Source: Epiperipatus broadwayi | Lineage: Eukaryota > Onychophora > Udeonychophora > Euonychophora > Peripatidae | Direction of reading: 5' to 3' | Length of the DNA: 64,000 bases | Assembly: GCA_028023455.1 (NCBI GenBank) | Contig: JAQFVV010000511.1 | Location: forward strand, 174,315 to 238,314 | Part shown: in pieces, positions 10,598 through 23,338 of the stretch | Layout: every line of letters begins with the position of its first letter | Numbering within the stretch: position 1 is the stretch's first letter | The notes under the pieces: model-generated | Told to the model about the DNA's origin: nothing | What the model saw: only the letters and a program-made list of their open reading frames with translations | Database searches by the model: none | Translations under genes and position numbers: made by a program

Positions 10598-12799
10598 TTG
10601 ACAAGATTGAAGCGCCATCTATCATTTTGGTGCTTAGATATCACATGACTTGTCAAACAATAACTCTTTCATTATTATAATAATGCATACAAATGATTCA
10701 TTTTTGATATCTTTGTAGTTCTTATTTTTCTATATAGTTTAATCAAGTGATGAGAGTAACACGTTGAAGAATTAAAGAGTTGCCAATTCTAAGCTGAAAA
10801 AAACTAAAATAAAAAATTTAGTTTGGTCAAATGAATAGGGGTTGTTTTAGTCAATTGATCACTTTGATATTCTGATATTATGTGATCTCTCCAGAAGTTT
10901 GTTCGTGTGATTAATAATAAAGGCAAAACATCATTGAATGCCTCTTTGCAGGAACCCCTCTACCCCAGCTTCCCAAAGAGAAACAGTGAAGAAAAAAATA
11001 TATTGACTGGTGTGTGGAAAGGATTTTATTATTTTTCCATCTTTCTTTCATTCTTTAATAGTTGGTTAATTTAAATGTATGTATGAAATAAAAAATTTAA
11101 ATTTGTTTAAATTTGAAAATGTTCTAAATTTTATTCAAGTGGATTCAAATTGCAGGTTGTGGCCGTAGCAGTCAGATATGCTAACACATACAGTAGGCTT
11201 TTAATTATTAATAATAAAATAGTTCATTATTTACATAATTTTATTGTTGTTGTTTTAAAGTATTTTTTATAAAGAGATTTTTATTTTAAAAATCATTGGC
11301 AAATTTTTCGTTTATTTTCACATTTACTTCACCAGTTTTAATTAAGGCAAAAAAATGTCAACCCTATATTGCCTTTCCTAACTGTCAACGTTAAACTGCC
11401 AACATATTTCATAGTGTTGTTTATAAAAGCACCATCTATTATTCATTTAGTTAATTATAATTTTATTTGAAAATGTATTTTTTAATTTGTTAAAAGCGAA
11501 CAAAGTAATTAATTGTTAATGAGAACATGTTTTATCTGTATATAACTACTTTAAAAAAATGAAGTCATAAATTTAAAAGTAATTGTCAAATTCGGAAGTG
11601 TGTTTCTTTAAATACATAAATCTTTTATATATGTCTAGAATATATTTTAATTTAACATGACATACATACATACACACACAAACACAGCAATTTTAGCTAG
11701 TAACATAAAAGAATGAGATTCATTAATCATTTTAAATCTTTGTATATTGCAATATTAATGAACGGCATAACCAGAAAACCAGTTTTACTGTTGCTTTCAG
11801 CAAATGAAGTGTGATAAAAGAGTAAAAATCAAATAAATTATATAAGTTCAGAATATTTAATTTTATAGGTGAACCTTGCTTGTTCTCATGTGATCATTCT
11901 TAAATTAATAATAATAAAAGGTAAGTTAAGGTTAGAGGTTAAAAGTTTCGGTGTAAAATTATTTGATAGTGAGCTAGTTTTATACATTACAACTCCAATT
12001 ATCTGTATTCTTCCAAAAAAATGATGATGATAATAATAATAAGAATATTGTTTACTTAGTGTTATAAAACATTCAATTGCAATTGTAACAAGTCAAAGCT
12101 CATTGTAGCAGTTTCAAGTAAACATCCTTCATCAGCCACTATTAATTAACTAATACTCTCATATTTTAAACATGCACTTTCATGCATTATAAACAATATA
12201 AGGATTTTATTTCCAATGTCTATAGCTGTACATTTACAATATGAATGGACAAATTAGTTATAATTCTAAAAATATAAGACCATGCACAATAGGTAAAAAA
12301 TTGGCACTGTTAAAAATCAGGGATTGCCATCGATCTATGCAAAAAAAATATAATCAAATGGCTTTATTACTTGGGAATTCATATGAAGTTTAAGTACCAA
12401 AACAAAAATCAATCTAATTGGTCAATTTTATTTTCTGATGTAATCAATCAATTTTGTGGCACTGAATATTTCTGGCTGATTAACAATGGTAAATGAAAGG
12501 GTAGTCATTATGTAAATGATAATAAACAATTACACTTTTCCAATTGACATTACATGAAAAAATTGAAATACTATTTGATCTATTCCACATATTATTATTT
12601 GTTAAACAGCACTTTGTAAAAACAAAAAACACATTAGATCTTTTAACAATGATTGGTATGGAAAAATAAAATGGTCATATGGCTGCAAAATTAGAAATGC
12701 TCTATTTTGTTTTCATTGTTTATTTTCTTGCAACAATACTGTAATAAAACACCTATTTGGGCCACCACTGTCAAAATAACCAATTAAATTATTCAATAT
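10598..12799. other. AT-rich sequence, nothing assigned
   Basis: Contains short triplet runs (for example ATGATGATGATAATAATAAT near 12020) and A/T homopolymers. No domain-like peptide or recognised family. Confidence 0.4.
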
Positions 12800-12890
12800 C
12801 TGTAAGTCTTGTTGTCCAGTTTTTCATTCCTATTTTAGAATGCCTGGATACTCAGTAATAAATTAATATGAAGTACAGTTGGTCATGGAG
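12800..12890 (+). repeat. Dispersed repeat, mate of 15765-15865
   Basis: The order TTTTTCATTCCT, TGCCTGGATACTCAGT and AATATGAAGTA recurs at 15.77-15.87 kb as TTTTTCATTCCT, TGCTTGGATATTCAGT and AATATGAAGTA. Two diverged copies of one unnamed repeat in the same orientation; the boundaries are not clear. Confidence 0.6.
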
Positions 12891-15764
12891 TGATTATATA
12901 GTGTCTCTACATTAATTTTCTTTATGTTATAGAGATTGCATTGTGAATATAATTTTAATCAAATACAATTTGCTGATTATATAGTGTCTGAATTAATTTC
13001 ATTTACATTTTAAAAGTTGCAGTTATTTATTTAACATATGAATTGTTTCATTATACAGCTTAATTATTACTAAAATATAATATAACTTGTAGAAAGTCTA
13101 ATCAGAAGATATATAAATTTACAATTTTTTTCAAAAAAAATAGTCATAACTAAACAAAGTATTGAACTTATAGTTAAAGACCTTACAATAATATCAAATA
13201 TGATATATATTAAAACAATCTTACCAATTTTCTTATTCATATTTACAATTATAATAGTGAGAGCCAGTTCATTTTGCCCACATGCTAAGGCTGGACTTCG
13301 TAACTTTCATTCTACTATAATGCTGCATAATAGGACAGAGGGGAACAGACATATGAATTATTATTTTGTTTTATCATTTCGTAATTTGGTGATACTGAAA
13401 AAATTATTCTCCAACACTTCCAAAATAGTTTGCTGGATGTAACTTCACTACTTAAGGTTCCACCTAAATATTCTTTACTCTGTTTAGCTTCCCCTTATTG
13501 TATCAAGATCTGCATTAATTTCTTGTGTTCACCTTGCTGGACAAGCTCTGTTATAATCTCATCATCATTGTTTTTCAAAAAATATATGTTCTAAAATATA
13601 TTCTTCCCAATTTCAAGCTGTCTAGTTCCAAAAATATTTTATCTCTTAACTAATCAATCTTTTTAATTACTTTTTTTTTTGGAATAAACAAAAGTCCTTT
13701 TTTACAAAAGAAAAAAAAAGATTTTATTTCTTATAACTTATTGTCACTTAATTATTATAATTAAATTTTACTTTTCCACAGTGAGAAATAAAGTATCTGA
13801 AAGATCTACTTATCCAAATTAACTTATTCAGTTTCTTTCACTAACTCAATCCCCACCTTGAGAGTGTGTATTGACAAATTCCAGTATTATCAAAGCTGAA
13901 ATTAAATTTATATCTTCTCTGCACCACCCTATCTATATATCTTTTATTATTGCTCTATAATAACTGCTATACAGAATTATAATGATAGAATAGGAAAATG
14001 TTCTAGGGTGTAATTTGATTGACAAGGAATGCAATGTTACTATAATATAAAATTAAAATTATTTAAATTTTATTTGTCAGTGAGCATACAGGAATCAACT
14101 ATTAGTTGTGTGGGAACCAGTCAGTTATTGCTTAGGGCTACCAAATGTTTGCTTGCTTAGTGTATTAGAAAATTCACTACTCCATGAGTTTGACTAAAAC
14201 TATTTCGATTAGTAATGCCACCTATATTTAAAAGAGACTTTGGCCTGTTGCATTTCTTCACTTTATGTAAAAAAAACTGATAAAAAAAATTTTCTATGCA
14301 AATAATTTAACTACTTTTAACAAAAAAAAAAGATTAATATTTTCATGTTCCAAAAATAAAATACTATTAGAATTTTATAGTGACTATGAAATCTCATGCT
14401 TGGTTTGAACTTTTTCATCTTTCAGGTAGATCTATTATAAAATCAGGGTCAGTAAAGGAGATCCCATTCTTGCAGTTGTAATAAATCTATTGCATTAACT
14501 GCTTATAACATGCTAAATTAACAAATATGATGTCAGTTTCAACAACATGATGTTCAATATAACAGAAATTACTAAGATAAGCTATAAACATTAATTCTTA
14601 TTAAGAGCATGGACAACACATATAAGGCTTTAACCTTAATACTATGCACCTTGAGTGCTTAATTTTATCACACAAGGAATCTCTACAAATCAACACAAGA
14701 TTACAACTTTATAAAGATAAGAGCGACCATCTTACCTTCAACCTACTTTCTAATTATATAGGCAAATCTAAAGCATTTTGATTTGAGAGTGTGAAGCTAA
14801 TAAGTTCTTCACTAATTAAGTCCACTACCTCAATTAGAAATCAACATTCATGAAATCTTTCGATTCACAGCAAGTTAATATTTAGATCTTATAATTAGAA
14901 ATATTTTGAATCAATTTAAAGTTGTAAACATTAATTCTTATTAAGCGCATGGTCAGCACATAAATACATGTAAATTCTTAAAAAGCCTAACGGTGTGAAT
15001 AAAAGATGTGGATTGCATAAATTATTTTCAATATTCAAAAATTATTAGAGATGATCTCCAGTAACCTGACATTTAAAATAAAAAAAAGAAAGACTTAAAA
15101 CACCCACAATTTAAAATGAAACTGTGAAGAACGCATTTTGTGATAATTCTGAAATATCAATTATATACATATATATTTCATAATATCTCTGTCATGTACT
15201 TAGTCCTTTAATTAATGTGTAATTACTGAACTATGCAACACCTCAAAAATAGTAGTTAAGTATATTGGTGAATTACATACCACTTTCATTTCTCTATGAA
15301 TTGTCAAAGGAGAAAGTCTTGCTCTATAGTGAGCTCTCTGCAAGGCAAAGGGAATAATTGCTAAGCTTTTATAATGAACTGATGGAGAGATCTTTGCTAT
15401 GCACTGATGTATTAAAAAGCTCTTTTACTTTTTATCTGTTTATGTATGCACAAAGAAATTTAAAGAGTGTTTAAATAGTTCAGTAGCTGACAATGACTTC
15501 TCATCATTTTCTTATAAAGGAACAGGATAAGAAAGGCAGAGTTTACAAAACTCATCACTTGTTGTGGTGATGATTTTGGAAATTTTGTATCATTATTTTA
15601 TTCTTTATTTAAACCTATTTTATTTTTTCTTGTGTAGGTATGCAATGTAAAATAGTTTCTAACTAGTTCAAGCACAGCAAAGTTCTCTCCAAGAGCCACA
15701 CATTGATATATAGTGAAGGAGGATGCATTACTCAATTGGTCCTCCAATTATTGAGAAGAGAGTG
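12891..15764. other. AT-rich sequence with a local duplicate
   Basis: TAAACATTAATTCTTATTAA followed by GAGCATGG near 14585 recurs almost exactly near 14928 (GCGCATGG), a direct repeat of about 40 bases spaced about 345 bases. An 80-codon frame at 13200-13442 shows only an N-terminal hydrophobic stretch and no family motif, and I do not call it. Confidence 0.4.
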
Positions 15765-15865
15765 TTTAATTAGTTTTTCATTCCTGTTTTATTCTTTCAC
15801 TAAAAATGCTTGGATATTCAGTTATAAAACAATATGAAGTAGGATCGGCGATGGGATGCCTCACT
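15765..15865 (+). repeat. Dispersed repeat, mate of 12800-12890
   Basis: Second diverged copy of the 12.8-kb repeat in the same orientation. The sequence beyond AATATGAAGTAGG differs between copies. Confidence 0.6.
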
Positions 15866-16214
15866 AAAAGAAAAATCCTAAATTTGATTGAGCCCAAATT
15901 ATATCACAGTATGATTCAGTGGTTCTCTCTCCATACTACATGTTTTATATAGTGACATAGTTTAACTATTCATCATAAAATTTTTAAGAGACTAGCGTGA
16001 TTGGATCACATACAATATGTGACCATGTGTTTTTTACTTTAACTCACAGTATAACAACACTTTTCTGTAAGGTTTAAAATGATTTAAACTGGATATTTTA
16101 ATGAAACCATGGTTGAGAGAATGTGGAAGATGATGGTAAATATGAAGCACCTTGTCACATTTCATGTTGTAACTTGTGCTCCAATCATGCTGGCACTTTA
16201 AAAATTTTGTGCTA

Positions 16215-16310
16215 AGTACTTAACTTATGTCATTATATAATACGTGGATTGATTCATAGATGGCGCTGCAGGTGACTAGGACAGAGAAGCAATCGCCTCT
16301 ACTCTTGAAC
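16215..16310 (+). repeat. Dispersed repeat, mate of 42262-42335
   Basis: GTCATTATATAATACGTGG, then TTGATTCATAGATGGCGCTG and AGAGAAGCAATCG, align with GTCATTACATAACATATGGG, then TTGATTGAGGTTGGCACTG and AGAGAAGCAGTCG at 42.26 kb. Both copies are on the plus strand. The element type is unknown; such conserved edges are typical of element termini. Confidence 0.6.
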
Positions 16311-17159
16311 ACATTATGCAGTTTATGGTGTATTGGATATGCAACTATAAATTACAGGCCTATATGTATATCACATATTTATTATTCTTGAAATATCAAG
16401 CCTATTAATTATACAATGAATGGTCACGTGATGTCTGAACAATTGAAGCGATTGAATTTTCATCTGGGACCCTTTAACTTTCAATTCAATGACTCTCCAG
16501 TTGGCTATTTATTACTTCGCAATGTTGCACTAACTTTGTGAAGAAATATGACTAAGATTATATCAGTCATAAAGTTATTTGCGAGAGGCTTTTTTTGAGT
16601 CATGGAACCTGTTTTGTAAAATATCTTTGTTTTTAATATATATATTTGAAATACAGCTAGCATTTGTATATATAAAAAATATTTATAAAAACAAATGTTA
16701 ATATTATTTTGAAAGATTATATAATTTTTTAAGAAAAATAAGATATTTCAACAAGTTTTCTTTTCTTTTTTATTTGATTCTATTTTATTCGTGTATTTTT
16801 CTATATCTTTAAGATTATAAAATAAAAATATTTTTATAGCAGCTATGAAAATAAATTACGAGTGACTGGAAGCTGTTTATCGCGTCTAGTTTTACTTTCC
16901 TTAAGCTTTTAAATCTTTCTTGGTGACAGCATTTGTAATTTTCAAATATAATGTCCAGTCAGTTTATTCTTTCTTTTTTAAGGTTCCTTGCTTCTTCTTT
17001 TTATTGAATATGAAAATTACTTAATAATCTTTCTTCAAAATTATTAAATTTCGAGTTCTTTAAATAAATAAAATTTTACAAGCTTAAGAAATAGTCTCTA
17101 ATAGTTTCTCAGTATATTTATTAAGGCTTTATATATACATTGATGTTTATTAACTTGTC
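16311..17159. other. AT-rich sequence, nothing assigned
   Basis: Bases 16311-16560 are slightly less AT-rich but have no open frame or recognised repeat. Confidence 0.4.
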
Positions 17160-17221
17160 TGTTGAATCTTGAGGTCTATACTATGTCAGTGTACTATTTG
17201 GTACTTCTTTAATCTTCTAAG

Positions 17222-17620
17222 TCAATTTTCATTTATGAGGCTCCATGTATCATTGTGTTTAATAATAGGCACCAGAATTAGATCTCTCCTGAATTCCTTT
17301 AATTTGTTGCTAATAAAAATTTCTTCATTTTGATGTGGGTGGTTGAAGATTTTGTTGCATCTAGTCAACCATATTGCCATTATTATGTAAAGGGATAACC
17401 TTATGATAGTGAAATGCTTAGATTGGATACTTTGTTTTAATGGTGTAATGGTGTGGTAGTCTGCTTTAATGTTTCTATAGATGTATTGTTTTGTTATTAG
17501 TAGTCCATGACAATTCTCAATGATATGATTAAATGTCTTTTCTGTTTTTTCACAATTGCATTGGGTTGATTTTAGATATGCCCCTTTTATAGTGTAGGAA
17601 CCAATTGGTGGGCATGGCAT
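17222..17620 (-). pseudogene. LINE-B C-terminal zinc-finger segment
   Basis: A 132-codon open piece. After SYTIKGAYLKST comes CNCEKTEKTFNHIIENC, a C-x-C...H...C arrangement typical of the zf-RVT tail of LINE ORF2 proteins. Downstream IMAIWLTRCNKIFN resembles the conserved tryptophan-rich end of such proteins. The stop is near 17222, and the remaining 60 or so bases to 17160 would be 3' UTR. No clear poly-A or triplet tail is visible. Confidence 0.7.
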
Positions 17621-17989
17621 CCATATTTATTTTTAAGGTAAGGTTTAAATACTTTGGTTCCATTTCCAATATTTGAAGACTTTTATAATTTTATGGTTTG
17701 TTAATCCCAGCTTCCCTGGAATTATTTTTGTTTGTGGATGCATAAGTTCATAGGCATCTCAGATTTTGTGTTTTGATTTAAATGCTTGCTTTGTTAGTGT
17801 TTCATATTGTTTTAAAATTATGTTTAACCACTCATTTTTCTTTGGCAGGGGTCAATCCATTGGGGTGACCAGTTCCATGACGTTCTCATATTTAAGGTGA
17901 ATTAAAAGTTGATGGACTAGATTGGGAATCTTTTGTATAAAGCAGGCTTGGATGGAATGAAAGGACATTCCGTTTATTCTCTTAGGTTT

Positions 17990-19200
17990 TTACATTGTTT
18001 TTATGCTTAGAGCTACAACCTTGCCCTTCCAGAAGAGTCTGCCTGCAAGTGAGTTTATTTTATTAATAAATTCATTAGTTATGTTGATAATAGGTAGGAA
18101 ATAGCTTATTTTTGACATGATTTTTATATTGAGGATGGCAACCTTTCCTTGTAGAGAAAGATAGACTGTGGTGAGTTTTTGGGTGAGGGATTCCATGGCC
18201 TGAATTATGTTGTTTTGAATCTCATTTGTCATTTGAGTTTGAGTTTTTGAGATGGCAAAGCCCAGAAGTTTTTGTGGCTCTGCTTCAAATTTGGGGCTTT
18301 TTTTTTTCTCTGTTTTTATCTTCCATATTGTTGATTTGGCTGTGTTTATTTTTAGGCCTGAGTTTTGAGAGTAATTTTCCAAAATATTATATAATTTTGA
18401 TAAGAATTTAGCAGGTGGTAAGAAAATCATCACATCATTCATATAGGCCTCAACCTTAATGCATTTTTTTAACCTGTACAAGTAAATTCCATGTTTTTGA
18501 GTAGTGGGTTTATGTAAACCATAAATAGTAGAGCACTGAGGGGTGATCCTTGGGGGATAAATAAGTCAGGTTGGAAGGTTTGGGAAATTTTACCATTTAA
18601 AGTAATGGCAATCTCTCGATTGTTTAGGAGGTTGTGGATTATTTTTAATATTGGGTTTGGGACTGAGAATTCTGTAAGTCGGTCAATCAATTTATTGAGG
18701 TTGATTGAATCAAAGGCCACAGCTATATCCAGTTGTAGTGCTATTGGCCCAGATCATGGCTGAGCATCCTTTTTTGGCATATTCAGCTGGTAGTAGTTAT
18801 GATAGGATGTTGTCTTATATGGTATCTTTGATCACTGACTCCATTATTTTGATGAGTAATGGAGATATAGATATTGGCCTGATATTTTCTATTTTGTTTA
18901 TTTCCATGTTTTTTTATAAATGGTACTAGGCCTATAGGATATAGACCCTGGAATTGTTTTTTTTCCTTGTTCCAGATGTGTTCGCATTTTATAAATGATT
19001 GGTACAAAGAATTGGCTTAGATGAGCCAATAGATATCTTGGGATTCCATGTAATCCAGGATGAATATGGTCAGGCATGTTTTGTAGTTTTTCTAGTATTG
19101 TATCTTGAGATATGCCATGGTTGTGAAGTAATTGAAACTCTCTTTGTTGATTTGCTTGGAATTGTTCAGAATCCTGTAGTTTGTCTCTGTAATGTTCCAT
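17990..19200 (-). pseudogene. LINE-B reverse transcriptase, broken
   Basis: The RT is spread over several frames. GLHGIPRYLLAHL (about 19.06 kb) corresponds to the early fingers region. MAFDSINLNKLIDRL (from 18720) carries the first catalytic Asp region. FIPQGSPLSALLFMVYINPLL is the palm turn. AYMNDVMIFLPP replaces the usual A-D-D box, so the first Asp of that box reads as Asn. SGLKINTAKSTIW and LSLQGKVAILN with KISYFLPI follow as the thumb. Frameshifts lie between 18720 and 18900 and near 18480. The lost Asp plus frameshifts mean it is not active. Confidence 0.82.
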
Positions 19201-19554
19201 AATTTTTATAAGCAGTGAGATGCCAATGTATGAAATGCCTTTTATGTTTATTATGTTTGGGGTGGTTTGTTTTTTATTTTCTCCAAGTGCCCATCTAAAG
19301 TAAGCTTTTGTCCAACAGTGTTGATTTACCAGGAAAACTTTAGCTCCTTTTATTACAATGTATTGGGCAATTTGTTTTTGTTTGCTTCTATACTCTTTTT
19401 TATGTTGATTAGATCTTCAATGTTTGCTGAGCCTGTGACATGAGACTTTATTAGAGTAAGTGATCCTTTCCTACTTTTGATATGATGTGTTATCAGGGAT
19501 TGAAGTATTCTAATAAAAGCAAATCATACCTCCTCGCTGATCTAGATAGGATAT

Positions 19555-20310
19555 TTATTTTTTGAAAATGTATGCTTCTGGGGGTATTGCCTCAGTGATA
19601 GTTTCTTTGGTTAGTAATCTAATAGTTCTTTGCTCAAGTGAAATCAATCTATTTGTGATGTCAAGATCAATTATCAGTGTGCAGTGATCAGAAAAGGGGA
19701 CTGGCTCTAATGCTGCTTCTATTTGGAAGTGTAGTTGTGGTGAGTATAGAAGCAAATCAATTAGAGATTGATGCTGTTTGGTGTAAAATGAGATGGAGTT
19801 TAATGCAAACAGACCATCTCCACTCATTATCAGTTCATTTATCATATGAATGTATTTTTTGTTAAATTCTTGGTAATTTATATTGAAATCCCCAAGAATA
19901 ATAGCGTGGTGACTATTGTTAGCTAAGATCATGTTGATCGTATTTATCAGTCTTATATTGTTATTGACTTTGTTGCTAGTATATATGTATATTAGGTTCA
20001 GTGTGATTCCTTGATAATTGATGTTTATAGCAATTATGTTTTTATCAATATATAATATGCGAAATTTACTTGGTGGCTTGTTTTTGTTTATTATAATACC
20101 TACTCCTTCTGAGGCCAAGTAGCTTGTGGAAAGTTCTGTATATCCAAGTTTTTGCAATCTTTGATTTATTTTTGGATTTGTTTTGAGGTGATGTTTGGTT
20201 TCATCTATAAATAATATGTGTGGAAGATTCAGGCTAAACCAATATTCTATAGCTCCATAGAGTTTATTCCTCTAATATTAATTCTAATTATTTTAAGATT
20301 CATTATTATT
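19555..20310 (-). pseudogene. LINE-B apurinic-like endonuclease domain, broken
   Basis: The start of the domain reads KIIRINIRGINSM (about 20.28 kb), followed after a frameshift by ILFIDETKHH. The 200-codon open piece contains ASEGVGIIINK, HAIILGDFNINYQEF (the LGDFN motif of endonuclease/exonuclease/phosphatase enzymes) and FSDHCTLIIDLDI (the SDH catalytic motif). These are the hallmark motifs of the LINE endonuclease that nicks target DNA. The motifs are intact, but the upstream frame is broken. Confidence 0.85.
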
Positions 20311-20700
20311 GTCAGAAATTTAATTGCTGTGATCTACTGCCATGCCATTAGTTATATGTGTTGCTGTATATTTCTGTTTGTTTGTATTTTAAACTGTGTG
20401 CATTTCATTTCCAATAGTGGGTCTATGTTTAAGTTTTCAGATTCGCTATTTTCCTGAAAATGGGATTGCTAGTAGAATTGAGTTTGAGTCTTCTTGGTCT
20501 ATTGACCATGAGTTTTGTTTTTGGTATTCTTTAGAAGATTTCTCTGTTTTATTTGAGCTTGGTTTTATTATTGATTTCTTGTTCTTTTTAGTAGTGTCTT
20601 GTGTCTCTTTTGTTGCACTGCATTTTTTGTTGTTTCTTTTTTTGTGATATTTTTTTTTTTTTCTTTTGATAAATCTTCCTCTGAAATTGTTTTATCAGAA

Positions 20701-22065
20701 AAAAGAATGACTTAAGGAAATGAGAAAAAAATATATAGTGGTAGTGTTTGTAGAAATCGAAATAATTAATTATGGGTTGTTTTTTTTTTTTTGTTTCAAA
20801 ATGATAAGGAGAAAAAATATAAGATATGTTAATTTAATTAAAGAAATAAGATGTTGAGAAAAAATAACTTGAATTAATAAGACAGGAAATGATTAGGCTG
20901 TCTGAATAAATTACAATACACTAATTGAATCTATAAATGCAGAATTTAATAGTGAGAAGAAAAGAAGAAATTGAGAGATATATAAAAAGGGGATAAATAA
21001 AATTGGCAGAATTACTCCATTTTTACAATTGTGCAGGACAAATTTTGTTTTTCCATCATTGGCCAATTAGAAGAAAAGATATATAACAGAGAGTTGGCAC
21101 CACAAAACATCATGGAGATATCAGTCCCAGGCACCAGTTATCTGAAGGTTAATGAGCTGGTTAGAACTGCATAGATCATCCTGATCTTATTATTTCATAT
21201 ATGCCCAACAAAAATCTACAAGGATTTACTACCAAACGGTAAAAGTAGAAACATATACTGTTTCATTGTTATAAATTTATGGAACACAGCAAATAATATT
21301 TGTCTCTAGTTAAGAATCATTACATTTCATAAAAAAAGTCATTGAGATTTTATTCTTAACTTGTGCAGTTTAGAGTTTTGTAACATTGGGGGGACATATT
21401 GTTTATTTATCATATCAATAAAGATTTAATTTTAGCATATTGGGTTTATAAATTTATTGAATACCCTTTTAATTTATTTTGCTATGATATTTCAATAGTT
21501 TGTTTTGCAAATACATGGCAGTTTTAAAAAACATAAAAGATAAATAAACTCTCCATACATTCAACAAACACAAATGAAACTGCACGGATAACTAGTATAT
21601 GTATATATAATTTATATCCTTTTTTTTTTTTTGCTTTCATCAATGCATGTTTTTTCTTAACTCCATATAATCATCCATCAGTGTAGAAAATTAGACCCCA
21701 TCTCACTTTTATGAAAAATCTTGGTTTTTCTGCTGAGCTAGGTATACCATTACCTTATTATCAATTTAATAACTTTTAATACCCTATTCTTGCATGAGAT
21801 AGGGACAGGTTTCTATTCTCCTTTAACACCCTGTGAAGTGTGAGAAATTATTCCCCTATAGATATATGTATATTTATTTATTTATTTTTATTAATGCATC
21901 CTATCCTGACCTTTTCTGGCACAAAAAATCAGACCTCCCTCTCTCACTATACTTGTATTTCATAAAAAATCTTTACTCTTCAGGGCGGCTAGAGATATAA
22001 AACATTATTAAACATGTAAACATAGATAGCTGAAATAAAAATTGAGTTACTCCATGTGTTGAGAT
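20701..22065. other. Possible LINE-B 5' region, then unassigned sequence
   Basis: 20.9-21.2 kb contains a less AT-rich stretch (AGTTGGCACCACAAAACATC and onward) that could be the LINE-B 5' UTR on the minus strand. At 21782-21860, GCATGAGATAGGGACAGG and CTTTAACACCCTGTGAAGTG repeat the outer part of the FB-2 foldback at 10.3 kb. The rest is A/T-rich. Confidence 0.45.
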
Positions 22066-22177
22066 GACCCATCACTCTCCACTCTATCTCATAACACTGA
22101 TACACTTGAACACATCTTTTCAACATATATGTGTTCAAGTGTATCAGTTTATAAGATAGAGAGTAGGGTGGTGGGTC
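22066..22177. repeat. Hairpin formed by two opposed SINE-D-like sequences (FB-3)
   Basis: The left arm 22066-22115 (GACCCATCACTCTCCACTC, then CTGATACACTTGAACACAT) is the imperfect reverse complement of 22129-22177, with a loop of 13 bases. The right arm plus the following GTGTGAAAGTCTATGCTCA matches the SINE-D word order at 35.39 kb, so the hairpin probably arose from head-to-head SINE-D sequence. Confidence 0.8.
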
Positions 22178-22502
22178 GTGTGAAAGTCTATGCTCATATA
22201 CTCTATATATTACATATATTGATACGGGTATATAATAAGCCTGTATTTCAGTTATTCCATGTGTTTAGGTGTTTAATTAAAAAAGAAAATGGATATATTA
22301 ATTTTTAACTGGTTTAGAAATATATATCTAAGCTAGAGATAATCTCTAGATTAATAACAGTTTAGTCATAACCATTAAAGTATTTGTCTAAAGTAATTAA
22401 TATCGAAGATGTGAGCACAAAAAGTTTAGTACTAGTGAATCAAAAGGTAATAGTATATTTATAAATGATATATTTTTCTGATTCTTCCATGTATGATTTT
22501 TA

Positions 22503-22786
22503 TTAAACCACTAAACATCACATGATCATCATTTGCTATGCTTACACAAACTGTCTACACAGAGGCTCAACTCTTCATACAATAGTACCACCAGATCCTA
22601 AGATCTAGATGTAGTGCTCTCAGATCCAAGACTCCTCACTGATGAAAGCCAAAAGCTGGAAATAGTACTGAGGATATTGGTTAAGTAGGCACTAGATAGG
22701 GATTTTATGCACAAACCTTTTTGCATCCAGTAATTACTCTGGCTTGCAGTGGTGGCACTATTGTATGGAGAGTTGAACCTCTGTAC
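22503..22786 (+). mobile_element. M-family MITE copy 1
   Basis: Terminal inverted repeats ACAGAGGCTCAACTCTTCAT...TAGTACCACC (about 22558-22592) and GGTGGCACTA...GAGAGTTGAACCTCTGT (22751-22784) enclose about 160 bases with AAGATCTAGATGTAGTGCTC and CACTAGATAGGGATTTTATG. Outside the left repeat is TTAAACCACTAAACATCACA, also present next to copy 3 at 25.8 kb, so it may belong to the element. TA flanks are present. No coding capacity. Confidence 0.8.
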
Positions 22787-23328
22787 AATTTTTATTATAA
22801 ATATTTATAATAAAAATTATACATGGATGAACCCCAAAAACATATCATTTATTTGTGTTTATATATTGGACTATTTCTATCATCTAATATAAGTATACCA
22901 TCATCACAAACCTTCAGGAAAACAATATATCATGTATGTCTGTAACACATAAAAATATTCATATCAGTATATATACATGGGCATATATTGCAATAATAAT
23001 ACTGTAATAATATGATTGCTTTTAGAGGTTATGTAACAATTCAAACGTCAACATATCAGATTGAGCACATCAGTTCCACACATTTAGCTAACTGGAAATT
23101 GATTAAAGGCCTTTGACTCATGAGTTCACCATTCTACTACCTGCTTGATTAACAGTACAGGACAGTACAATAATGATAATACTTTGTTTTCGTTATAATG
23201 GTTAATATACAGTAGATAAATGGTCATTCTTTTTTTATCTTAGTCTTATAAGCCTTGTAGTGTTGGAGTTAAGTTTGGTCATCTGTTGTGCAAATTTTCT
23301 GGAGGTTTACTTATAAATGAAATTTTAA
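22787..23328. other. AT-rich sequence, nothing assigned
   Basis: A short palindromic TTATAATAAATATTTATAAT-type stretch lies near 22790-22815. No other feature seen. Confidence 0.4.
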
Positions 23329-23338
23329 ATAGTTTAAA

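Larger units (their letters stand above)
17160..20700 (-). mobile_element. Near-full-length decayed APE-type non-LTR retrotransposon (LINE-B)
   Basis: A single minus-strand LINE: reading from 20.7 kb downwards come a lysine-rich linker, an apurinic endonuclease domain, a reverse transcriptase, and a C-terminal segment with a CCHC-like zinc finger. The order, and the lack of any RNase H that I can see, fit an APE-type LINE. I cannot place the clade from memory; the RT turn motif is PQGSPLS, as in CR1/Jockey-like groups, not the L1-like RQGCPLSP. Stops and frameshifts break ORF2 into at least six pieces. Sequence just above 20.7 kb (to about 21.15 kb) may be its 5' UTR. Confidence 0.85.

Noticed and set aside
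13200-13442. 80-codon frame with a hydrophobic N-terminus as a secreted peptide gene
   Set aside because: No promoter context, no cysteine pattern and no family resemblance; such frames are expected by chance in AT-rich DNA.
18226-20647. Several plus-strand frames of 60-83 codons
   Set aside because: All overlap the minus-strand LINE-B ORF2, whose motifs are clear.
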